From the IMG/VR virus record IMGVR_UViG_3300025168_000034, positions 1 to 64,000 of that record: a stretch of 64,000 bases of DNA; one strand, 5' to 3'. The position numbers were made by a program, and so were the translations under genes. A model generated the notes under the pieces. That model was not told the origin of the DNA. It saw only the letters and a program-made list of their open reading frames with translations, and ran no database searches. Origin of the DNA: a virus. Of this stretch, positions 7,778 through 14,971 are shown piece after piece; positions within the stretch are counted from its first letter, which is position 1, and each line of letters begins with the position of its first letter.

Positions 7778-8208
7778 CCTTCTAAATAAGTTTCTAATAC
7801 ATCTCTCATTTCAAAGAACAGCTCTTTGGCATCTCTGTCTGGATTCTCAAACCATATCTGACAATATTTGCCAATCTCATCCAGTGCCATTGTAGAAGAG
7901 GTTTGCCAAAATAATTCTGCATCTTGACCGCTTTGCAGCATGGTGTCTAAGAACATAAACACCTTTGTATATGGTGAAATAAACTCATCTGCGATTCCAT
8001 CTTTACTATAAGGACCAAATTCATCTAGCTGCTTTACGTTGTCTTCTGGTTCATATATCATCTGCCAAACGTAATCAGCATAGAGTTGATCATTCACAAA
8101 GTGAATTGAATTCAAATCCTGCTGTCCTTTGAAAGCTTTTACGTTTTTGAGAGCTTCAGGAGAAACCCTCTCTGGATACTCCAACCATTCAGTTATATTT
8201 ATTGCCAT
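7771..8208 (-). CDS. Hypothetical acidic protein, 145 aa
   Basis: A soluble acidic protein with many aromatic residues (VWQMIYEPEDN, AELFWQTSS, CQIWFENPD). No metal or nucleotide motif. It overlaps the gene below by 7 bases and shares one base with the gene above. Confidence 0.65.
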   Translation of the reverse strand: MAINITEWLEYPERVSPEALKNVKAFKGQQDLNSIHFVNDQLYADYVWQMIYEPEDNVKQLDEFGPYSKDGIADEFISPYTKVFMFLDTMLQSGQDAELFWQTSSTMALDEIGKYCQIWFENPDRDAKELFFEMRDVLETYLEGC

Positions 8209-8558
8209 TACTTTTTGTATTTATCAAATTCAAATGTTGGATTACTTTGCTCTAATTCAATCTGACGATCTCTTAGTGTGGTTCCTAAATCCTTGTCATT
8301 AGGTGTTGCTTTAATTGTACGACTAATGGTGATAACTCCTGATCTCGTAGGTAACTTAACACCAAATGCAGACTCAACTTCCTTGTCAGATAAAACATCT
8401 GCACTCACCACACTTCCTGGTTCTAATTGATTGTAGGGTGATTCTTTTATTACATAGAAGAGACGAACATCTCCATTTGTAAATCCGGTAGGAATAAATT
8501 TTAATACTTCATCTGTCTGAAGTAGATTGTAGATTGTTGCTGTGCTTAACTTGTCCAT
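8208..8558 (-). CDS. Hypothetical protein, 116 aa
   Basis: A soluble protein with likely beta-strands (RSGVITISRTIKAT) and a charged C-terminus. It is the first gene after the promoter-like motif at 8579-8608. Family not recognised. Confidence 0.65.
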   Translation of the reverse strand: MDKLSTATIYNLLQTDEVLKFIPTGFTNGDVRLFYVIKESPYNQLEPGSVVSADVLSDKEVESAFGVKLPTRSGVITISRTIKATPNDKDLGTTLRDRQIELEQSNPTFEFDKYKK

Positions 8559-8578
8559 ATGTTTAATTTATTTGATTA

Positions 8579-8608
8579 AATATACGGACTTTATATCGAT
8601 TTTGCAAC
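8579..8608 (-). promoter_or_regulatory. Promoter-like motif, near-consensus copy
   Basis: GTTGCAA and TATATT are separated by 17 bases (AATCGATATAAAGTCCG) on the minus strand, 20 bases upstream of the start at 8558. This is one of the best copies of the repeated motif: TTGCAA AATCGA-ATAAA-CCG TATATT. Confidence 0.65.
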
Positions 8609-9139
8609 TTATGCCTTAACTGTTTTTATTATAATGTCAGGGTATTTGTCTTGAAGCTTGGCGACTGCATCTACATTCTTCTGTGAATCATCAATAAAGA
8701 ATATCTTGTTGTATCCTTTCTTGATTTCATTTTCAATGTATTGAGCTTTTTTTTGCGGGTTAGCATCGCCTACTGGTATTATGTATGGATCAATGTTGTG
8801 CTGTGTCTTGAAGAAGTGTTTCATTGGATATCCTTGTGCACGTGCTGTGAGTATGGTTACTTTGTTTTGTGCATTAGCCATAGCTTTCTTCAACATCTTC
8901 ATGTTACGATCAATAGTCTGTGGATTCTTTAGCATACTGTTAAAGTCTTTGAAATCAAACTTATCTCCAGGATCCTCTTCATAGGTAGCATATTCAGCTG
9001 GATCTAGTTTTAGTTTGGTGCCATCTGATTTTGTCACATATATGAATGCTTCGGATGTAGCTAATGTGTCATCAAAGTCAAATATGACAAGTCGTTTGCC
9101 AAGCTGCTTTTCATTTAGTATTTCTGCTAGTTTGATCAT
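8609..9139 (-). CDS. HAD-family phosphatase with capsid-targeting-like leader
   Basis: Begins MIKLAEILNE, one variant of the leader shared across this block; in T4 the prohead protease gp21 cuts after L/I-x-E, so mature protein would start at Lys11. The rest is a HAD fold with motif I FDFDDTL (about residues 20-26), motif II near ILTARA and motif III/IV as FFIDDS. It resembles phage HAD proteins related to the Swiss-army-knife RNA-repair type. Substrate unknown. It overlaps the next gene by four bases and would be the last gene of the leader block. Confidence 0.75.
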   Translation of the reverse strand: MIKLAEILNEKQLGKRLVIFDFDDTLATSEAFIYVTKSDGTKLKLDPAEYATYEEDPGDKFDFKDFNSMLKNPQTIDRNMKMLKKAMANAQNKVTILTARAQGYPMKHFFKTQHNIDPYIIPVGDANPQKKAQYIENEIKKGYNKIFFIDDSQKNVDAVAKLQDKYPDIIIKTVKA

Positions 9140-9381
9140 TTTAATCTAAAAAATTCTTCTGGTTTAACATTGCCGTCAATTAATGGAGAATACTTCCACG
9201 CAATAGACATAGCTTTCTTCAGAGCTGTAAGTTCCTTTTTAACCTTTGGATAGTCAGCTGGGTCACCAATTTTCTTTTTTAGATAGGCATCTTCGAGCCA
9301 TTCATAAGTTGTATTTACTGTACCAAAGTCTTTTGGATTGTAGTTCGTGCTTTCGTTCAATATATCTTTTAATTTAATCAT
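9136..9381 (-). CDS. Small leader-bearing protein, 81 aa
   Basis: Starts MIKLKDILNES, so predicted cleavage after Glu10 would leave about 71 residues. The remainder is lysine-rich and helical, with no known motif (KKKIGDPADYPKVKKELT). It overlaps both neighbours by four bases. The short basic nature would fit a DNA-bound internal head protein, as in T4 IPs, but this is inference. Confidence 0.7.
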   Translation of the reverse strand: MIKLKDILNESTNYNPKDFGTVNTTYEWLEDAYLKKKIGDPADYPKVKKELTALKKAMSIAWKYSPLIDGNVKPEEFFRLK

Positions 9382-10460
9382 CCTTTCTTCCAGCCTCCTC
9401 CAGCTGCTTTATATTTTTTAGCTGCCCATCCATTAGCATACGCAGATGGATACACATCAAATTTCTTTTTAGCTTGCGACTTGTAGTAGGACCATTTCGA
9501 CGGATCGGTTGGTATGTTCTTCTCTAAAAACAACTCAAGCTTTTCAGTTACTTTTGTTTTCACGTTTATTGGTTTATTTCCCTGTCCTGGTTGTTTCTTT
9601 CCTCCCTTACCAGCTTTGTTTTGTGCTGCTCGCTTTCTACGAGTAGCTGATTCTTTCTCTTTCTTACTCATGCCTCTTGCTTTAGCAGCAGGAACACATT
9701 TAGCATATCCTCTCTTCTTACCACTTGTTCCACATTCTGGATGTTTACCGGACTTGTCCTTCTTTCCAATGTTGACCCACTTCTGTTTGAACCACTTACG
9801 AAGATCTTCTGATACGTCTTGCTTTTTGAGCTTATCTCTGTTAGCTTTAGCCCAATCCATCCATATACTCTTGATACGTGACCAATCAGCTTTCTCTGTA
9901 CCTTTTTTGCCAGAGTTTTCAAAGTTCTTAATATTTTCTGTATGCCACTCTTCCATAGCCTGATCGAGTGTTATACTCTTATGCACTGCTCGTGTCACAA
10001 GTCCTTGCACATAGGCAGGAATCTCATCAGCTTGTGTGAGATAGTTTTCATATGTGTCGTAGTCTTGATTAGGATCGTGCGCAACAATAAACATATCATC
10101 AAAGCTTTGCTGACCGATATGTTCTAATTCATGTCTCAATGTTTCGTATACCTCTGCTTCTAATCCACTTAATGCTTGAGGAAACTCAGTAGGCTTATAC
10201 TGTACAACTATGTTTAAATCACCTGGCATGTCTACAGTACCACCTTCACCATAGGCTGTTATATCGTAAGCATAATCTAAATTTGGTCGTTCTTTATAGG
10301 ATATTTCTAAGTCAAATGCTCCTCGCTCTTTTCCACGATCTAGGATATAAAGTTCATCATAGTTTTTGAAAGATCCAATTGTTGGTTTGAGTGCTTTAAA
10401 CAATCCTTCAGCTGCTTGATCTAGCTCATTTTCTAACAATATATTTTTTAGCTTCATCAT
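9378..10460 (-). CDS. Leader-bearing HExxH metallopeptidase with basic C-terminal domains
   Basis: Opens with MMKLKNILLEN (leader, L-L-E cleavage site). Residues about 25-150 form a metallopeptidase-like domain with LRHELEHIGQ (HExxH type) and a later acidic helix. From about residue 215 a conserved phage domain follows: DLRKWFKQKWVNIG, then paired Cys (HPECGTSG and AKCVPAAKA) and a long Arg/Lys-rich stretch (TRRKRAAQNKAGKGGKK), similar to the DUF5872-type domain of phage virion proteins. The end (AKKYKAAGGGWKKG) is another small basic repeat seen in phage proteins. It could be a virion-packaged, DNA-bound protease. Confidence 0.75.
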   Translation of the reverse strand: MMKLKNILLENELDQAAEGLFKALKPTIGSFKNYDELYILDRGKERGAFDLEISYKERPNLDYAYDITAYGEGGTVDMPGDLNIVVQYKPTEFPQALSGLEAEVYETLRHELEHIGQQSFDDMFIVAHDPNQDYDTYENYLTQADEIPAYVQGLVTRAVHKSITLDQAMEEWHTENIKNFENSGKKGTEKADWSRIKSIWMDWAKANRDKLKKQDVSEDLRKWFKQKWVNIGKKDKSGKHPECGTSGKKRGYAKCVPAAKARGMSKKEKESATRRKRAAQNKAGKGGKKQPGQGNKPINVKTKVTEKLELFLEKNIPTDPSKWSYYKSQAKKKFDVYPSAYANGWAAKKYKAAGGGWKKG

Positions 10461-11215
10461 TTCTTTTTTCCACTTTTCATGTTAGCACACCAGTGGTACA
10501 TCTTTCCCTTCTCGCCTCCATGCTTCTTAGCTCTAGCTCGTAGATCAGTTACCGATCCTTTGCAGCTAGCTCCTGCACGTTTAACTCTACCTGGACTACT
10601 CTTAGCTTTCTCATTAAGTCCAAGTTTTGATAACACTCTTTGAAAGAAGCTTTTGACTTCTTTTGGTGGTATTGGATCACCATTCCCATCTATAGTGTTG
10701 ATCTTAATATTCTTCTCTTTGCACAACTTTATGCAATCTTTCATGTCTAAGTAATACAGCTTATCATTAGTCCACTCCTTTTGATCTTTATACTCTATGA
10801 TAATGTCAAAGCTTATTACATATTTGCTAAGTAGCACATCAAATTTCTTTTTAGACACAATACGCTCTTCTGCTTCAAAATTCTGCTTTCCTGCCTTTGT
10901 AAGGCTTCCCTTCTCAAATCCTTTTTGAGCATATGGTTTAATAGAAAATTCATTACTCATCTTATTTCCATCAAAAGTAAACCTACATGGAATATTTGAA
11001 CCAACCTGTGTTAAGAATCTCGACTCTTTGTGAAAGTTTTTATCACGAGTGAATGATATTGCATAAAAAGGATCATCCAAAGAACCTAATGCTCCACCTT
11101 CATCACTTTTAAGTTTCCCTGACTTGACAATGTCTATAGCTCTAGAGTAGCTGGTATAGTGGTATATGATTCCTACTTGCTTAGCTTCAAATAATATGTC
11201 TTTAAGCTTAATCAT
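10457..11215 (-). CDS. Leader-bearing ART-like protein with basic Cys tail
   Basis: Begins MIKLKDILFEAK. After the leader, IIYHYTSYSRAIDIVKSGKL recalls the start of ADP-ribosyltransferase-fold domains (H-Y-T followed by a helix and SGKL), including DarT-like and related families; a catalytic Glu is not certain (ERIVSKK region is a candidate). The last 50 residues, from SPGRVKRAGASCKGSV to MYHWCANMKSGKKK, are a small basic two-Cys domain that recurs in phage virion proteins. T4 also packages ART enzymes (Alt) through the same kind of leader, so an injected ART is an attractive reading, not proved. Confidence 0.65.
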   Translation of the reverse strand: MIKLKDILFEAKQVGIIYHYTSYSRAIDIVKSGKLKSDEGGALGSLDDPFYAISFTRDKNFHKESRFLTQVGSNIPCRFTFDGNKMSNEFSIKPYAQKGFEKGSLTKAGKQNFEAEERIVSKKKFDVLLSKYVISFDIIIEYKDQKEWTNDKLYYLDMKDCIKLCKEKNIKINTIDGNGDPIPPKEVKSFFQRVLSKLGLNEKAKSSPGRVKRAGASCKGSVTDLRARAKKHGGEKGKMYHWCANMKSGKKK

Positions 11216-11637
11216 ATTCTATTTATTTTCATATAGTAGATGCCATCCTTCTCTCCTAGGACTTCTCCACCTAACTTCTTCCAGAAGCCTATTGCTCCGT
11301 CTGGGCCAGCTGTTGTGTATAGTGTTATGTGTTGTGTGTTTGGACTATCTTTGAAGATCTTCTGTATCACTTGTTTTCCTATACCTTGTCTGTATTGCAT
11401 TATTGCCATCCCGCCATACATGAATATTGAGTTGGGTGATGATGGTCCCTTGCCTTTCTGCTTGATTCGGTCCATCGGATCAAACGGTATAGTTCCTGTG
11501 TCTTCTATATGAAATACTCCGACCTTTTGACGTCCTGAGAATACGAAATGAGCTCCAGTACCTAACTCTTTCTTTTTAGTGGTATCGTTCTTGTAGCTGA
11601 TCGTAGCTTCAAATAATATGTCTTTAAGCTTGATCAT
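11212..11637 (-). CDS. Leader-bearing GNAT-type acetyltransferase
   Basis: Start at 11637 (MIKLKDILFEAT); a longer in-frame start adds only MRIL. The core is a GNAT fold: a hydrophobic strand MYGGMAIMQYRQGIGKQVIQ holds the acetyl-CoA pyrophosphate loop Q-x-x-G-I-G, followed by helix and the late strand GAIGFWKKLGGEV typical of the family. It would transfer an acetyl group from acetyl-CoA to an unknown amine, perhaps a host protein after injection. It overlaps the genes on both sides. The 24 bases of its start are nearly identical to those of two neighbours. Confidence 0.75.
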   Translation of the reverse strand: MIKLKDILFEATISYKNDTTKKKELGTGAHFVFSGRQKVGVFHIEDTGTIPFDPMDRIKQKGKGPSSPNSIFMYGGMAIMQYRQGIGKQVIQKIFKDSPNTQHITLYTTAGPDGAIGFWKKLGGEVLGEKDGIYYMKINRI

Positions 11638-12208
11638 TAGGATTCTCAAATTTTGGTTGAATAAGAAAGTAGTCGTTGAATACTCTCACTCCATATGGCT
11701 TACTAAGTTTTGGTAGATTCTTTTTAATGAATGCTAGATATAGTTTACCTCTTCTGGTATCCACACCATCTGTTGAATCCACATCATCATCACCACCATC
11801 TAATGATTTTATAGGAGCTACTTCTAGGTTATGTATATACCAATGCTCTTGCCATTCTTCTATGAAATCAAACACAATGTCTTTTATTGTTGACATCACT
11901 CGGTATTGTTCTCCTAGGTTTGTGTCATCTAAACTAAACCCACCTCCTGGTGTCTTCACATGAAAATCTACTTCTGATTGGATTGTTCCGGGAGTGCGCA
12001 TCACATCAAGATCAATACTGACGACATACTGAGTTTGTTTATCTGTAGTGAATTCATACTCAATCATGTTAGCATCATATGATTCATACGGCATGTTAGA
12101 ATCACTACCTTTATACTCTTCTGCAGATTTTCCAAGAGTTCGTTTAAATGCAAATGGCTTTGCAGACGCATCACCTATCTCATATAATATGTCTTTAAGC
12201 TTTATCAT
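11624..12208 (-). CDS. Leader-bearing hypothetical protein, 194 aa
   Basis: MIKLKDILYEIG leader, then IGDASAKPFAFKR, which matches a segment inside the next protein (REIGDGSAKAFPWQ). Both then have a beta-rich domain and end with RRGKLYLAFIKKNLP or a close variant. The two genes therefore share a homologous domain of about 150-180 residues. No catalytic motif is evident. It may be structural or a binding domain of an internal head protein. Confidence 0.7.
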   Translation of the reverse strand: MIKLKDILYEIGDASAKPFAFKRTLGKSAEEYKGSDSNMPYESYDANMIEYEFTTDKQTQYVVSIDLDVMRTPGTIQSEVDFHVKTPGGGFSLDDTNLGEQYRVMSTIKDIVFDFIEEWQEHWYIHNLEVAPIKSLDGGDDDVDSTDGVDTRRGKLYLAFIKKNLPKLSKPYGVRVFNDYFLIQPKFENPNDQA

Positions 12209-13164
12209 GGTAAGTGTATTACGTAAGCATCACCTTGAGCTCCAGATGGCTGTCTTTCTACTCTTGCTCCAGGCACTTGTTTTTGTATGTATGCTTTATA
12301 GAGATTTGATCTCCTACTATCTTCTTTTTCTGATCTTCCTTCCTCTTTTGTTGTGTTAAACGATATCTTTTTAGGTTCTAAAGCATGCTCCATTTCACCA
12401 TATAAATCCTTATCGTTTATGTGCATATCGAATGTTGAGTCTAAAAAGTCTTTGACAATCTCTACAACTGTAGCCATTACTCTAAATGCTCCAATTCCTG
12501 TCACTACTCCATAGTTTGCTGATTGCGATATGTTGAATGATGAGCTGCTTCCTAATGGTCCAAATGCTAGATCCCACTCATTGGTTCCTGCATGTACGAA
12601 GCTTACATAATAATCTCCTTTATCTGTTTTGAATGTATATCCAAAATCCTGACTATCTGCAGCTGGATGCTCTTCGTGATACTGCCATGGGAATGCTTTT
12701 GCAGATCCATCACCTATCTCTCTCAACATAGGCATCAGCTTAGCCATATCTGCAGAGTCTGTTGGCATCTCTTCTTTTCCTACTTCCTTTTCATCAGTGG
12801 GAATGTCTTCATACATGCTTATGGTATCTCCTGACATCTCCCAAGGACCCCAGTGCTTTGCTTTGAGTATCCATTTTAGTGATTCATCTGTATCGTAGTA
12901 CTTATTATCTTCCTTACGAACACCTCCGATAGCATAGTATAAATCTTTAGGGATTTCTAACTCTCTTCCATTAGAATGATCTAATACTGTGTCGTTTGTT
13001 TCTACCCAAGCATGACCAAATCTCTTACCTTCCAATGCTCCTTGTCCATTCACCATTCCATGTACTAACGTATGACCATCACGTAATTTTGTCATAAGTC
13101 TGCCAGCTGCTTGATAGCAATCTCCTTTTGCAACTTCTAGTAATATGTTGTTAAGTTTAATCAT
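12205..13164 (-). CDS. Leader-bearing papain-fold-like hydrolase fused to EIGD domain
   Basis: MIKLNNILLEVA leader (cleavage L-L-E). Residues 12-90 contain GDCYQAAGRLM, then GHAWVE and VLDHSNG, an ordered Cys, His and Asp/Asn like a papain or transglutaminase-type triad; similar domains occur in many marine phage proteins. Residues about 145-319 are the EIGDxSAKxF domain shared with the gene below. If active, the first domain could cut amide bonds or deamidate. Packed with the leader proteins, four-base overlap at both ends. Confidence 0.7.
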   Translation of the reverse strand: MIKLNNILLEVAKGDCYQAAGRLMTKLRDGHTLVHGMVNGQGALEGKRFGHAWVETNDTVLDHSNGRELEIPKDLYYAIGGVRKEDNKYYDTDESLKWILKAKHWGPWEMSGDTISMYEDIPTDEKEVGKEEMPTDSADMAKLMPMLREIGDGSAKAFPWQYHEEHPAADSQDFGYTFKTDKGDYYVSFVHAGTNEWDLAFGPLGSSSSFNISQSANYGVVTGIGAFRVMATVVEIVKDFLDSTFDMHINDKDLYGEMEHALEPKKISFNTTKEEGRSEKEDSRRSNLYKAYIQKQVPGARVERQPSGAQGDAYVIHLP

Positions 13165-13343
13165 TCAAATTTTCTTCTATGCTTTGCACGTTGATCTTCT
13201 AACACATATTCAACTACATCTCTTTTACCGCAATGTGGACAATTCAAATGTTCAATATCTTCAGCTTCATTAATCTTCCACTCTCCTTTACAAGAGCTGC
13301 ATTTATAAATGTATGTGTGTCGGATAAATACTTTGTGACTCAT
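13161..13343 (-). CDS. Zinc-ribbon protein, 60 aa
   Basis: Two CxxC pairs (CSSCKGEW and CPHCGKRD) 20 residues apart form a zinc ribbon; the C-terminus is basic (KHRRKFE). The start at 13343 (MSHKVFIR) couples by ATGA to the 18-aa ORF upstream; a start at 13364 is also open. It lacks the leader of its neighbours, so it is probably expressed with them but not targeted to the head. Confidence 0.7.
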   Translation of the reverse strand: MSHKVFIRHTYIYKCSSCKGEWKINEAEDIEHLNCPHCGKRDVVEYVLEDQRAKHRRKFE

Positions 13344-13396
13344 ATTGCTGTATCGGGATACCAATCTTCGTCATCCCATTCGTTTGGTTGTTTCAT
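13340..13396 (-). CDS. Micro-ORF, 18 aa, acidic
   Basis: Reads MKQPNEWDDEDWYPDTAI. Both ends overlap the neighbouring genes by four bases (ATGA), bridging an otherwise 50-base gap, which is the main support. The WDDEDW core is very acidic. Too short for a family call; it could simply keep translation coupled. Confidence 0.5.
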   Translation of the reverse strand: MKQPNEWDDEDWYPDTAI

Positions 13397-13866
13397 TTTA
13401 TTGGTCCCCCTCCGACCCAAGCATCACAAGTTCTAGCTCCTGCACACTTAAACCAAAAGAATTCACAAAAACCTATATTTGCATTTTTAACTATTGTCTT
13501 ACCATCTGTTCCAATGGCTTTTTCAATCTTAGCAAGTGTAGCTTTCTTCTGATCAAATGCTCCACAATTACCACACCTTGATTGTTTAGCAGCCTCTACT
13601 GTGGTATTCCATAGCTCAGCTTTGTCTTCCCAAAAAGGTTTAGATCCTTTCTCGTCGTCTGGATTAAGTGGTCCATAGCTGTATTCTTTAACTGTACGAT
13701 TTCTGTTTAGAGTATTGAGATCTAAATCAGTAATTGAATCCTCAGGCTTGCCATCTTTGTTACCAATCTCCTTTTCTTTTTTTAAAGCAGCAGGAGTATT
13801 GTATCCATCATAATCTGATAGCTTTCCTTCAAGGACAATATCTTTTACTATTCCTTTAAGTTTCAT
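13393..13866 (-). CDS. Leader-bearing cysteine-rich protein, 157 aa
   Basis: The N-terminus MKLKGIVKDIVLEGK carries a leader variant ending I-V-L-E. The C-terminal 65 residues hold a Cys set (CGNCGAF, then GFCEFFWFKCAGARTCDAW) ending in GGGPIK. This CxxC...C...C...RTCxxW pattern is known from phage structural proteins and resembles a small metal or Fe-S binding fold. A virion protein is likely. Stop and next start share a base with the gene above. Confidence 0.7.
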   Translation of the reverse strand: MKLKGIVKDIVLEGKLSDYDGYNTPAALKKEKEIGNKDGKPEDSITDLDLNTLNRNRTVKEYSYGPLNPDDEKGSKPFWEDKAELWNTTVEAAKQSRCGNCGAFDQKKATLAKIEKAIGTDGKTIVKNANIGFCEFFWFKCAGARTCDAWVGGGPIK

Positions 13867-14438
13867 CAGAATTTACCTATCATTATTTTAGTTACTGGCT
13901 TTCCGTTAATTTGTCTTGTGTACCATCCATTGCCCGGCGCTTTGCCTTTAGGATGTTTTCCATGCCATGTTGTTTCTTGAGACCTTCTATCACCTAATAC
14001 TTTACGTACTTGTGCTTCATCGTCTACAGTTGGCACTCCACCTTTTCCTACAAATGAATCATATGCAGGTCCTGATACTTCTACATAGTTTCCAGGAGTT
14101 TTAAGTTCAGCTGATTTCCTTTGTAGGAGATTCTTGATATTCCCTCGTTCACCATCGTGTCCCATTCCAGTATGTTTAACACCGAATGGAGTCTTTTTTC
14201 CAAAGTAAACTACATCAATTTCAGGATCTGCATCTATATCAGCAACTCTCCAGAATTTGAGATTTGGATCTTTCATATCTTCTGGCTTCTTGTACTTGAG
14301 ATGTCCGCCAATATTAGCATAGGCATTTGCAACAAGATTATAGAGATCTTGTTTGAGATCATCTACATCTGCTGGAGAAGGAGTTACGTATTTACCTTTT
14401 GGTAAATCTAATTCCTTTAGAATATCTTTTAACTTCAT
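13866..14438 (-). CDS. Leader-bearing hypothetical protein, 190 aa
   Basis: MKLKDILKELDL opens the first gene of the leader block (I-L-K-E then Leu). The rest is a soluble alpha/beta sequence with VDVVYFGKKTPFGVKHTGMG and a basic end (TKIMIGKF); no known family. Its ATG is two bases after the element GACTATTTATAA (14,452-14,441), so any transcript starting from a promoter there would have almost no leader. Confidence 0.7.
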   Translation of the reverse strand: MKLKDILKELDLPKGKYVTPSPADVDDLKQDLYNLVANAYANIGGHLKYKKPEDMKDPNLKFWRVADIDADPEIDVVYFGKKTPFGVKHTGMGHDGERGNIKNLLQRKSAELKTPGNYVEVSGPAYDSFVGKGGVPTVDDEAQVRKVLGDRRSQETTWHGKHPKGKAPGNGWYTRQINGKPVTKIMIGKF

Positions 14439-14452
14439 ACTTATAAATAGTC
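14439..14452 (-). promoter_or_regulatory. GACTATTTATAA element
   Basis: Minus-strand GACTATTTATAA ends two bases before the ATG of the first leader gene. The same 12-mer, or one mismatch, precedes the genes starting at 17,339, 44,502 and 57,201. Read on the plus strand it is TATAAATAGTC, which contains the T4 late -10 sequence TATAAATA in the opposite direction. Role unknown: late promoter, translation element or antisense promoter. Confidence 0.4.
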
Positions 14453-14902
14453 TTCAAAAATCTTTATAGGAGTTCTGTGACCGTGATCTTTCAAGTGGTA
14501 ACGAAGCTGACCTTTCTTGATGCTCTTTCTGAGTAGCTTAGCTGTCTCAGTAGGATCAATCACATCATCTTCACTTCCATTAATCATCACACCGACCACT
14601 TCATTAGGTCCTTCGTAGACTCCCTCAGGCTCAAACTTTCGACTATGGAGAGCAGGATTAAGAAGCACAACTGGTGTCTTTGTAAAAGTAGCAATCATGT
14701 AAGCAAAATAGCCTCCCATACTACTACCAATAATAATATCAGGCTCAAATCCTCGAACCAAATCTAACATCTGTTGAAACAACTTAGGATTGTGATAGTC
14801 CATTTCTGGAGCAATCACCTCATACTTGCTAGCAAGGAAGTCAACCTTTGGCCCTCCTTGCCCACTCTCTAAACCGTGAAAATAAATTACTTTTTGTTTC
14901 AT
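14441..14902 (-). CDS. YqiA-like alpha/beta-hydrolase (esterase)
   Basis: A 153-residue single-domain hydrolase like the YqiA/UPF0227 family. The nucleophile elbow is GSSMGGY (about residue 60), an Asp-bearing strand follows (NGSEDDVIDP), and the catalytic His lies in KDHGHRT near the end. The opening YFHGLESG is the family's first motif. It would hydrolyse small acyl esters. A strong promoter-like motif and palindrome precede it. Confidence 0.8.
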   Translation of the reverse strand: MKQKVIYFHGLESGQGGPKVDFLASKYEVIAPEMDYHNPKLFQQMLDLVRGFEPDIIIGSSMGGYFAYMIATFTKTPVVLLNPALHSRKFEPEGVYEGPNEVVGVMINGSEDDVIDPTETAKLLRKSIKKGQLRYHLKDHGHRTPIKIFEDYL

Positions 14903-14912
14903 TTCTCTCTCT

Positions 14913-14954
14913 CTTTACATTGTAAAGATCAGAATAAATATTCGATTTTGCAAC
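14913..14954 (-). promoter_or_regulatory. Promoter-like motif with overlapping palindrome
   Basis: TTGCAA (14,953-14,948), 17 bases, GATCTT (14,930-14,925), then the palindrome CTTTACAATGTAAAG at 14,927-14,913, sharing bases with the second hexamer. The arrangement is the same at 4,790-4,831, 54,663-54,704 and 55,097-55,138. The ATG of the esterase is 11 bases downstream. Confidence 0.6.
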
Positions 14955-14971
14955 AGTTGAAGGGGATTATT

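Noticed and set aside
9668-9922. 84-aa minus-strand frame in the peptidase gene
   Set aside because: Alternate frame of a repetitive basic region, no independent start or coupling.
9514-9963. Plus-strand 149-aa ORF
   Set aside because: Opposite the basic Lys/Arg-rich tail of the leader peptidase; its Phe/Leu/Pro-rich sequence is the mirror of that composition.
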